From Jimgerdemannia flammicorona (lineage: Eukaryota; Mucoromycota; Endogonomycetes; Endogonales; Endogonaceae), in the NCBI GenBank assembly GCA_003990745.1, contig RBNI01001703.1, forward strand, positions 1 through 21,225: a stretch of 21,225 nucleotides of DNA, in the 5' to 3' direction. The number at the start of each line of letters is the position of its first letter. The stretch's first letter is position 1. Positions 10,215 to 19,181 of the stretch are shown here, piece after piece. The position numbers and the translations under genes were made by a program. The notes below the pieces were generated by a model. The model was not told the DNA's origin, searched no databases, and saw only the letters and a program-made list of their open reading frames with translations.

Positions 10215-11083
10215 ATTTTCAACGTTTCTCCACTCATCCACTCAGAAATGCCAAAGTATACACCGTAAACAGCAAAAGGTCTACAGGCGGCTCCGACAGC
10301 AGCAGAATTATAAGCATCCTCAGCAGGCCTACATTTGATAATATTGGCACTTTGAAACACTTAATTTATGCGCCACTAAGTTGGTGATGACACCAAATCC
10401 AAAACAAGCAACGTCAGTGTCGATCGGCCACGCAAAAAACCAGAAAATTTCAGATCTCTATGGTAAGGGCAACAATTCAAATGAGATTTGTGCGAGTGTA
10501 TTCTTAGCTTTTATTAATGAGCTTTTAACCACTTTTTAGTGTGTATTATTATGTGGAAAAGGATGTAAATTGACAAGAAAGTTATTTTAGGTCGCTTAAA
10601 TGTTCCAATTTGGGTGGTCACGTGGCGGTGTGGCTGGCGATGAAATTCAAAACACTTGAGATATTCGGCCTCACCTATTCCAAACAAATTGATGTGGTGG
10701 GAAGCGGATACTACTGAGTATCCGCAAAAATAATATCAAAAGAAAATTTGTATTCCTCTTACTCAGTAGTCTATTTGATGGCACCCAGCTTGATCTGAGA
10801 AAAGTGCCCCTTCCGAGTTGTATGATGACACAATGAGCGTAACAAGCAGAGGAGACTGGGTGGTGGTATCATGTTAATACAATTAGGCGATTACTGTGAA
10901 GTAAATGGCGGTCATTTAACTAATTAATAATTTATTTATTTGGACAAAGTATGAGCAATAAATAATAATCGAGCGTTCTTACCAAAACTATGCGTAACTC
11001 GCAGGGCTTTACGTAACACGGTGTGACTGTCCGTCAACATTCTCTGAATAGCTCACGGAAAAGAAATGCGAATCGTCTCTTGG
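10215..11083. other. Intergenic stretch, no gene seen
   Basis: Mixed composition with no long open frame supporting a gene. It contains the perfect palindrome at 10704-10725, an associated inverted block at 10760-10771, and AT-rich strings around 10915-10970. Confidence 0.5.
10704..10725. repeat. Perfect hairpin palindrome, 9-bp arms
   Basis: GCGGATACT and AGTATCCGC flank a 4-base ACTG loop. The centre, TACTACTGAGTA, also pairs with TACTCAGTAGT at 10761-10771, giving a second, alternative stem. It may be a mobile-element end, a protein-binding palindrome or a chance structure. Confidence 0.6.
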
Positions 11084-11112
11084 TTATTATTATTGTTATT
11101 ATTATTATTATT
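11084..11112. repeat. ATT/TTA trinucleotide microsatellite
   Basis: About nine TTA/ATT units with one interruption (TTATTATTATTG, then TTATTATTATT). It lies just beyond the 3' end of the RING pseudogene. Confidence 0.85.
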
Positions 11113-11126
11113 GCTTCTTTAGTTGC

Positions 11127-11198
11127 CTATCAAAGCTCAACAATTATCGAGGACAGCATTTGGCTTTGCCATCCTCGATAATTGCTGAGCTCTGATAG
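11127..11198 (-). repeat. Long inverted repeat at the 3' end of the RING pseudogene
   Basis: Two 31-base arms (11127-11157 and 11168-11198) around a 10-base loop match at 27 of 31 positions. The four differences are all transitions. In a minus-strand transcript each becomes a G-U wobble, so the RNA could pair over the whole 31 bp; in a plus-strand transcript they would be A-C mismatches. The structure covers the last sense codons and the stop. Confidence 0.8.
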
Positions 11199-13022
11199 AC
11201 ATCCCGTGATGACGAGATATTGGAGCTCATCCCACTGGGCCCCTTTGACACCGACTCCCTTAAAAGCCTCGCCTGAAATGCTAACATGTTTAATGCTGGG
11301 AAGATTGTCGCACAGGAAGATGAGGGAAGTGTCGTTGGCAATAGTGAGGTCAGGGATGGCGGCTTTGTGGAGCAGCTGATAGAGGGAGAAGACCAGGTCC
11401 TCATCCTCATTTTCGTCAGCAGGGAAGGATGGAAAGCCGCGAGTGGGATGAGCTCTGAAGGCGTGGGTATGGCCCAATCATATAGATTAGCGTGGGCCGA
11501 ATGAGCGAGAAGCAGAAGGAAAGAAGCAGATGCTCACTTGATGACGCTGCGACAGAAGGGGCAGTGCCGGTCTTTGATGTCAACCACAGTGTAGATGACG
11601 TTTAGGATGCAATCCATGCAATACATGTGGCTGCAGCGGGTAATGGTGGAAAATAAATGAGTAGAAGGGTCAATAAGAAAAACCATCGAACCACTGATAA
11701 TGAAGCAGACTTGAATGCAAAGGAAAAAATGTCAGAACACTCACGCATCAAAACAAATCGAACACTCGCCAGCCCATTCCTCTGCCTCTTCTGTTTGCCT
11801 ACCCCTCTCCCACTCTTTCTCCAGCTTCATCTCCCTACCCACCACACCCATTCTCATTCCGCCATATTCAACTAACAACCTGTCGACGACCTCCTTGGGA
11901 AACGCGCTTCTGCCTCCTTCACATAGCCAACCATCAATTCCTCCTCCTCATTCTCTCCCTCACCTTCTTCCCACAACTCCTTGTGGGATGGTCACATGCA
12001 TGTCTCGTCATCAATAGTTGTCACCAGTCATGTCGAAAAAGCTAGGAGCATAAGAAAGAAAGAGAAATCAGCATACGAGAAATATATATGCGTGGCTAAT
12101 TGCACACAAACTCACCTGGACGCCCATACTCAATGTATGGTCGAAGGGCAAGTTTCCCCATCCTCTTGCTCATGATGATCGTGTGGCATGCGATTGTGAG
12201 GGCTGATGGAGCCATTGTGGCCAGTCTGGGGATTACGCGTGTTGGAGGGGAGGTGATGACGGGGAGAGTAAGAGACAGACAGAGTCGATTGTCAATATGA
12301 GAATTAAATGCGTTAACACAAGACCCTTTCTGGAAACACAAACTAACAATTCTTATCGTCCTCTTTCTGATATATCCATCAAAAGTTACACCCTAGCCTA
12401 CCTTCCTCCTTCTATCTCACACACATTTTGGCGCCTCTGCCAAATACCCCACTATCTATGCACCAACAAACTCGGATCGATATGCGCTAACGGGTTGATG
12501 TAGATGGCACCAATGATATCAGGCTCTACCAGAAAGGATTGTGGCTTGGCTGCTGGGCTGGATGTGACCTAACCCAAGAACAAACCGAAAAATAGAGATA
12601 TTATACCTTGAATGGTTGAGTCGCAGAGTGGCGATCGTTTCAACACCGGTGGCGTCTCCCATAGCATCTTAACCTCCCATGCTCATTCTTCCTCCCTGCC
12701 CTCCCTCCCTCCCTCCACTCCCTCCACCTTCATCCCTCTCTCTCTCACTCTCTTCCTTCCCATCTCACTCACAAGGTTCTGGTTCGGGCCTCCAAAAATT
12801 GGACACCCATGTCGCGGGTTCAACCCCTCCTCCCTCTCCTCTCCTGTCCAACTCCTTCCGCAATTCCAGCACATAATCGTCGAGGTGTGGTCAAACATCG
12901 GTCCATATCACACCAGGCTGCAGACTGGGAAAGGAGGCGTATCGCAGGATACTGGCAGGTGTGTGCGGACGCGTTTTGATGCGGGAATAGATTGGTTGTG
13001 CTGGTTCTGAAAATTGGAGCAT
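11130..13022 (-). pseudogene. RING-finger protein gene (putative E3 ubiquitin ligase), inactivated
   Basis: Seven exons can be joined in one phase on the minus strand: 13022-12773, 12667-12607, 12557-12402, 12225-12116, 12041-11745, 11693-11538 and 11454-11130, with introns of 105, 49, 176, 74, 51 and 83 bp and mostly GTGAGT/GTATAA-type donors. ATG is at 13022. Near the C-terminus lies a RING-HC domain (11764-11552, split by the 51-bp intron): C-x2-C-x22-C-x-H-x2-C-x2-C-x15-C-x2-C, with ECSICF, RCSHMYC and CPFC visible. Such domains recruit ubiquitin-conjugating enzymes. The copy is broken: TGA at 12893-12891, 12030-12028 and 11994-11992, TAG at 12454-12452, and a one-base loss near 11897-11902, after which the adjacent frame continues with coding character. 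The TGA codons would be CGA and the TAG would be CAG before C-to-T change. The N-terminal half (PHLDDYVLELRKELD, LRPYIEYGRP) is not recognised. Some exon borders may be off. Confidence 0.7.
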
Positions 13023-13564
13023 GACGCGCAAGTTGGACAAAAAGCAAACTCGGTCAGAAGACTGTGGTGGGAGGAGCTATATCTGGCGGTGAGCCTGGGG
13101 GCGAGAAAGCGGTCTAGGCTATATAGGATCAACTATGTTAGCCTCGAGAGTGTGGAAGGAGGGGATGAAGAGGTTGTCGAGGAGGAGTCAGAGTGGTGTC
13201 CGAGTCGTCATAGAGCTTGAGAGTGGTTCGAGATTGAAGGTTGGGTTCGGGCCGTAAGTCAAGAACAGGAAACGATACGGTAAGAGAATGCTTCCTAAGC
13301 CCCTTTAACTAAACTTACCGACTCCCAGCTGGTTCGTAAATGAGCGGTTTGGCGGGTGGCGCCAAGAGTTAATCGATTCAGGTTAATAAATCTTTCACAT
13401 CCTCTTGTACATTGAGTACTATTGAGTACCGTTGAGTGTTGTTAAGGTACCTGCGTCATACATTTATGCCTGTATGTGACGTGGTTTTATAATAATTAAT
13501 CGCCATGTTCACACAACCACATCATTTCCGTCATCTTGTCATCCCGTCATCAATTACAAAAATC
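13023..13564. promoter_or_regulatory. Divergent intergenic region between the RING relic and the kinase-LRR gene
   Basis: 542 bp separate the two divergent starts, so it probably carries both promoters. Around 13410-13440 there are three near-copies of a 10-bp unit (ATTGAGTAC, ATTGAGTACC, GTTGAGTGTT), about 130 bp before the kinase start. A GTGACGTGG element lies near 13476. No TATA box is clearly placed. Short open frames here (for example 13014-13220, plus) look like by-products of the opposite strand. Confidence 0.4.
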
Positions 13565-16500
13565 ATGTCCACCCCAACCCGCCAACAGTCCCTACAGGGC
13601 CTACTAGCCCGACTCAAGCCCTTCGAACACCTGCACAGAGCCCACCAAACTGAAATATTGGCCTGGAAGAAAGAATATTCCAAATATGACCAAGAGCTCC
13701 GTGCCTGTCTTGACACCTTGGACGTGCCGCAGCTGGAGCCATACCTTGTCTGGATTGCTTCCAAAGACCTCGATTGTTTTAAACTACTTGCCAAAGGAGG
13801 GTTTGCCCAAGTTTACCAGGCGAGAGCTTATTTGGAACCAACATGGTACCCAGTGGCTGCCAAAGAATTGAAACGGTCAATGGTTGAAGAAGTGAGTTTC
13901 GGTTTGTGTGATATATTCCATATTTATTACACATTATCAATTATCAATAACCTTACTATACTTTTATTTCACCAATGCAGTTAGTGTTGAATATCTATTT
14001 GAGTCGCTGTGGAGATAATACCAATAATGCCCCGACAATGGATATTATTGCTGTGTCACAACACTTTGAAACCAAAACGTATCTGATGATTATGCAATTT
14101 GCTGATATTGGTACTCTTGAGAAACAACCATGCGAACAAGATGGTGATTGGTATACAGCTTTCACATATGCCATAAAACTTGCCGGCCGTGTAGCCAGTC
14201 TTCACAATATGGGATTCAGCCATAAGGATCTCCATCCAGGAAATGTAGTAATCCATTCATCTCATACCGTACTCCTGATCGATGTCGGCCTTAGTCAAGC
14301 TGTAGAAGATGAAAATTCCGAGAAAGGTGCCTACGGTCGAATAGAATACTTCCCTCCAGAGATCTTCAAGAAAAAACAATATACGCAGAAATCAGATATC
14401 TACTGCTTGGGAACCCTGTTGTGGCAGTTGATCGTTGGTGTTCCACCACGGCTCGATGCATCGAAAATCGTCGGCAGCAATACTGATGGTCTTCGAGAGG
14501 AGTTGATCCCTGGTGCACCAACAACATTCAACGACATCATCCGAAGTTGCTGGCATATCATCCCCGACCAGCGACCTGATGCTCTTGAAATCTACCATCA
14601 ATTGTTAGAATGTGCAGCTGGTTTAGTCAGCATTCCTTTCACTTTACAACCAAATATAGAAGATATAGTCTTAGGGGCACTTGCAGTTACACCTATGCCG
14701 TTTTCACTCGAGATGCAATCTTTCATCGAGGCAAGACGGGTCACCTATCAGCAAGAGCTGGAATCTGCAAATATCAGCGACAACTTTGAAATGGTGGATG
14801 GATCGAGCATTAGCAGTAAATTTTACAAACATTCACAATTAGAGAAATATACCAAGGAGCACTCGCAACAACCAAATCGAGGTAGTTAGCATTACATATC
14901 ACTGTTATCCTTGTGTACAAAATTCATACGTATTTACTAACCAGCAGGCGATGGTGTACATGATCTATGTTGCATTAATTAGATTACAATAGCATCAAAG
15001 GAAATGTTGGTGAGTTAATATCAGATATCCTCACATTAAAGATGCTACATCTAACTGTTTGTCTCTGCATTGCATATGAATACTTGGTTTGTGTTTAGAG
15101 AAGACAATCCAGATTACAACTAGTATGTTATAATACATGAGCCATTATTTTCTATCTTCATAGAATCGAAATCATGTTTTGTTATCTTCATTCATCTACA
15201 GGACGTAGGGCTAGCGACGGTTCCCTAATAGAACTTCTGAAGCAGCAAATGACCTTGCATGAGTTGAACCTCTCAGGTATGTCTATACATTGTGAACAAT
15301 TGTTTACAAAATGCAGATAATCACATTCACACTCAATGCCTATCTACACATCCATCACCATATTCAGGAAGGTGCACGAGCAACAGAGCGGCGCACAATC
15401 TAATTGAATTTCTAAAGCAGAACACAAACGTGACCAAACTCGATCTCAGCAGTGAGTCAGAATCATCTGAAATAGTATATTTGTAGCTATTAGGATCACA
15501 TTACGATATAGATGTACTCACATCCTCTCATTATATTCAGAAAATAAAAGCGGCATTCTGTTGGCCCGCGCCTTGGCAGAGTTTCTGAAGCAGAACACAA
15601 CTTTGATCACTCTTAATTTTCGAGGTATATCGGAGCTATAAAATGTTGTATTTAGCAGTACGATAGAACAGAGCTCACAGTCTCACTGTGTTTTTCACTC
15701 TCTGTTTATTTCAGAAAATGGCATTGGCATCGAGGGGGCATACTCCATAGCCGAGTCTCTGAAGAAGAACATTACCTTGATGGAGCTGAATCTCGGAGGT
15801 ATGTGAAAACATTGTGTTGGAATGAAGATTACTATCTATGTGTGTTCGCTCATCCCCTGTTCATTTTAAAGTGAATAGCATTGGTGATGAAGGAGCACGT
15901 TTCCTAGCTGAATCTCTGAAGCAGAACACGACCTTGATCAAGCTAAATCTCTTCCGTATGTCAGAATGGTGTGAATTTGTGTACAGCTGCGTGATGGAAT
16001 GGAGCTCACGATCTGTACGTACTCACTCATCCCCTGTTCATTTTAAAGATAATGGCATTGGGGATGAGGGGGCGCATTCCATAGCCGAGGCTCTGAAGAA
16101 AAACGCGACCTTTGTCAAGCTGAATCTTGGAGGTAGGTCAGAACTGTTTGAAGAATTGTGTGCAGCTGTGTGATGGAATGAAGCTCACGATCGCTTATAC
16201 CCCTGTTCATTTTAAAGGGAATAGTATTAGGGGCAAGGGGGCACATGCCCTAGCTGAGTCTCTGAAGCAGAACACAACCTTGACCGAGCTGAAACTCGAA
16301 GGTATGTCAGAACTGATTGCGCAACTGCTGTTATCGATGGTTGGCAGGTGAATGCGCTTCAGACTTGGACGGGTGGCCCGAGCTAGCCAAAGAAGCAGAT
16401 GCAGACTCAATGATCGTAGAGACGGTGGGCTTGGAGAACAGCTCGAACCCAAAAAAAAGGTCAATTTGCCTTTAGTTGGTACTGACGATCGAACGCCGCC

Positions 16501-17577
16501 ACCATTCCTTGTGGAATTCACATTCGAGCTTTCGTGTTTGAATCAAGTTGGGTTTAAAAATTGTTGGTCTGAAATGAGGTTTGCTAAAGATAGATGACGC
16601 AATGGCAGACGATCCTTTACCATTACCGAGGGGGTAGACAATCCTGCTGCGGCCACTTCAATGTTGGAGCGAAATTGGACTCATGTATACCGGAGGGAGC
16701 GGGATCGCGCATTGCTACCACTACTGCTGCTCGCTCAAAAGCGGGCTGGTATTTAGTGATATCGTTGGGTGTTCGCTCATCTCTTGTTCATTTTAAAGGA
16801 AACAGTATTGGCAACGAGGGGGCACGTGCCCTAGCTGAGTCTCTGCAGCAGAACACGACCTTGACCAATCTAAGTCTCGAAGGTATGTCAGAATTGTGTG
16901 AAGCATTGTGTAGAGCTGCATGATGGAAAGCTCATAATCTGTGTATGTTTGATCATCTCATATTTATTTTAAAGATAATAGGATTGACAATGAGGGGGCA
17001 TGCGCCCTAGCCGAGTCTCTGAAGCAGAACATAACCTTGATGGAGCTGAAACTTTGCAGTATGTCAGAACTATGTGAAAAATATTGTGCAGCTGCATTAT
17101 GGAATGAAGCTCATGATCAGTCTGTGTTCACCCGATTTAAAGATAATAGAATTAGCGACAAGGGGGCATACGCCCTAGCCGAGTCTCTGAAACAGAACAC
17201 GACCTTGACCAGGCTGAATCTCGAAAGTATGTCAGAGCTGTATGAAGCATTATGTACAACTGTGTGACGAAACGAAGCTCACGATCTGTGCGTGTTCACT
17301 CTATTTTAAGCGAATTTCATCGGTGAGAAGGGGACATATGCCTTTGTCGAGTCTCTAGAGCAAAACTTGACCTTGACCGAGCTGAAACTCGGAGGTACGT
17401 TAGAACTGTGAGAAGAATTGTTTGCAGCTGCATGACGAAATGAAGCCCACGATCCATATGTATTAACTCTTCTATTCATCTTCAGAAAATAACTTCGACC
17501 GCAAAGTGATCAACATTCTAAAGTCTCTGAACCAGCCCAGACTATCATTATATATTGGGGAATCAGAGGGCTTATAG
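13565..17577 (+). CDS. Protein kinase fused to a ribonuclease-inhibitor-type LRR array
   Basis: Fourteen exons (13565-13891, 13981-14881, then twelve LRR exons from 15202 to 17577) join into an intact frame of 2,235 nt, 744 residues. Residues 1-70 are a helical, charged N-terminus. The kinase domain follows: glycine loop LAKGGFAQV (75-83), K100 in VAAKEL, catalytic loop HKDLHPGN (190-197), DVG (210-212) in place of DFG, FPPE (233-236), the SDIY..G helix and the late Arg in DQRPD (307). This is TKL-like. From about 410 come LRRs of 28 residues with the pattern N-x-I-G-x-x-GA-x-ALAESLKQNTTLT-x-L-x-L, close in style to animal NLRC3 and ribonuclease inhibitor. No signal peptide or membrane helix is seen, so it is probably cytosolic. 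ATG 13565 (AATCATGTCC) is preferred; an in-frame ATG at 13505 would add 20 residues. A sensor-kinase role is inferred. The weakest joint is the 320-bp intron 14882-15201, which links kinase to LRRs. Confidence 0.8.
13892..13980 (+). other. Intron 1 of the kinase-LRR gene
   Basis: Donor GTGAGT after GAAGAA and acceptor ACCAATGCAG join two kinase-coding exons in phase 0. The 89-bp intron splits the kinase domain just after the K100 strand. Confidence 0.8.
14983..15057 (+). pseudogene. Degenerate LRR exon inside the kinase-to-LRR intron
   Basis: After an AATTAG acceptor the sequence reads as a short LRR (NSIKGNVGELISDILTLKML, then HL). At 75 nt it matches the length of the first used LRR exon (15202-15276) and starts and ends in the same phases. 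The expected donor is lost: ACTG is followed by TTTGTC, as if one G had been deleted. Using the remaining GT would shift the frame into the next exon, so it is probably skipped. Repeat identity rests on one short stretch. Confidence 0.4.
15202..17577 (+). repeat. Tandem array of LRR exon-intron units
   Basis: Twelve LRR exons lie at 15202-15276, 15368-15451, 15541-15624, 15715-15798, 15872-15955, 16049-16132, 16218-16301, 16799-16882, 16975-17058, 17143-17226, 17311-17394 and 17486-17577. The ten middle ones are each exactly 84 nt, start with the last two bases of a codon and end with the first base of one, so any number can be added or removed without a frame change. From about 15799 the introns are alike as well (GTATGTCAGAACT, then a TGGAATGAAGCTCACGATC block, then CCTGTTCATTTTAAAG), showing that whole exon-plus-intron units of about 170-180 bp were duplicated. 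The last exon ends the protein with a partial repeat and a TAG at 17575-17577. Confidence 0.85.
16302..16798 (+). other. Oversized LRR intron with an insertion of about 400 bp
   Basis: The intron starts (GTATGTCAGAACTG) and ends (TGTTCGCTCATC...TTCATTTTAAAG) like its 73-93-bp neighbours but is 497 bp long. The extra material, about 16340-16765, shows no similarity to the LRR units. It contains TGGCCCGAGCTAG (about 16373) and GCTCGAACCC (about 16441), which loosely resemble RNA polymerase III A and B boxes, so a tRNA-derived SINE is one possibility. Open frames here look accidental. Confidence 0.5.
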
Positions 17578-18740
17578 CTAATCTGATATCCCTTATTCCA
17601 CCATTATGTACAGACAAATTTGTATATGTATTTATATTTATATTTATTTTTTAATTTGTCTGCAGAGAAAATAAAGTACTAAGTTATATTTATAATAGCT
17701 AAATATAATATGGAAGAAATTGATATTTTATAAATAAAATAGTGAGTGTTATTAAGTATATTACTATCTATTTCATTTCTATTTAGAAAAATTAAGTTAT
17801 TAAGATTTAAGTTCGATATATCAGCACGTGACTTACGCCATTCTATCAGTTTTACGTCATTCATCAGTAACGCGTGAAATACGCGACCTACGCAACTTCA
17901 ACATATGTAAGTTCAGGATAGTTAGATAAATTTAGTCAACTAAAAGAAAACCATCTCAATTGTACTATAAAATATATAGATATATACTAAAATTAATACT
18001 TTTCTACTTAAAAAAAATATATATATATTTTTAAAAAAATTAAATTAATAATAATATTAGTATTTATTAAATTTAAAAATACTCTAATAATAATAATATA
18101 GTTATAAATATTGTATAAATATCAGTAAAATGATCAGAGTTATTGAATATATTTATATAATATATTTATATAATATAACTTAGTCATAATTAGTTTCTAG
18201 TTAGTTTTAATTAATTTTAAGTTAGTATAATTACTCTCTTTATATCTATATTAACTTAGTTAGTCTTATTTTTAGTATATATATTAGTTTAACTAAATAG
18301 TAAAATAGTTAAATAATGGTAATTTATCTAGTAAGTATCTTATACTTTATATTAATAATTAGTTATATATATTATATATAATTTAATAAGTTATATATTA
18401 CCTTGAGTATTTTAAATATAAATAACTCAAATCTGATCCTAAAAGAGTAGCTAAGTTCTTTAGATATAGTACTAGATGAATAACTAAAAACAATTATTTC
18501 TGATCTTTGTAAAGATCAATAATATCTTAAAACAGAGTAATAATATCTCAAAATTGATATTTAGAAACTAAAATAAATATTTATCTTAATATTATCTATT
18601 TTATTTAATGAAAATTTTAATAATTATATTATATATAAGATTATTAATTATTTTATCATTGAGATAATTAAAATCTCTTAGATTATTCAAGATAGAGATA
18701 TGTATATTATAATTATTTCTATTAATAGACTAATATATAG
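17578..18740. other. AT-rich desert after the kinase-LRR gene
   Basis: The first part is presumably the 3' UTR. An inverted repeat, CAGACAAATT at 17611-17620 and AATTTGTCTG at 17653-17662, encloses an AT-rich loop and may mark a 3'-end structure or a small element. 17817-17905 is an isolated CpG-containing patch (CACGTGACTTACGCC, TTTTACGTCAT, GTAACGCGTGAAATACGCG). The rest is heavily AT-biased and CpG-free, with no gene visible. Confidence 0.55.
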
Positions 18741-19181
18741 TAGAGAGAAGAAGAGGTGGGATAATTTGAAAGAGTGATTGGTGAGTTGTATTAGTAATGA
18801 GTGACTCACAGTTGGGTGGATACTGATAATATAGAATAGGTTGGCTGAATATTGACAATATGTATTTGAGAATAAGAGGTAGATAGTTTTGAGAAAAAGA
18901 GTAGTAAGATGGAAAGAGTTGATGATAAATATTCTATCAGAGTTAAAGAGAGTAGAGCCTTTATGGAGACTGCTGTAGATATTTAGTAAAAGAGATATAT
19001 AAGAGAAGTGGTAGACAGATTACAGTGGTTTACAATCTAGTAGTTTTTAAAAAGAAGAAGATGGCGGAGAGAGAGTATATTAGAGTGAGATAGGGTGAGA
19101 TAGATTGGAACTACTAGTATAATATAAGAACTATGTTTTTATTATAGATTAGTTATAAAGAGGTTAGTCTCAATTGCCAAA
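18741..19181 (+). other. Decayed retroelement-like sequence, unassigned
   Basis: Purine-rich on the plus strand, like the LINE at 1877-7713, with broken open segments (for example one reading RWKELMINILSELKRVEPLW near 18911-18970). It lies directly before a LINE 5' end. It may be a relic of another element, but no motif identifies it. Confidence 0.3.

Noticed and set aside
9879..10241. Minus-strand open frame of 120 codons
   Set aside because: Much of its length is the 21-bp minisatellite, which keeps frames open; the rest shows no recognisable domain.
12612..13010. Plus-strand open frame of 132 codons
   Set aside because: It overlaps, in antisense, exon 1 and intron 1 of the RING relic, whose minus-strand frame and splice sites fit better.
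13505..13564. Upstream in-frame ATG as start of the kinase
   Set aside because: The extra 20 residues add no recognisable domain and ATG 13565 has a better context; kept only as an alternative start.
16352..16597. Plus-strand open frame in the large LRR intron
   Set aside because: It lies within the insertion, has no coding features, and the flanking exons splice in phase without it.
15202..17577. CRISPR-like or satellite array
   Set aside because: The regular spacing is explained by 84-nt LRR exons and similar introns with splice sites, coding a continuous protein.
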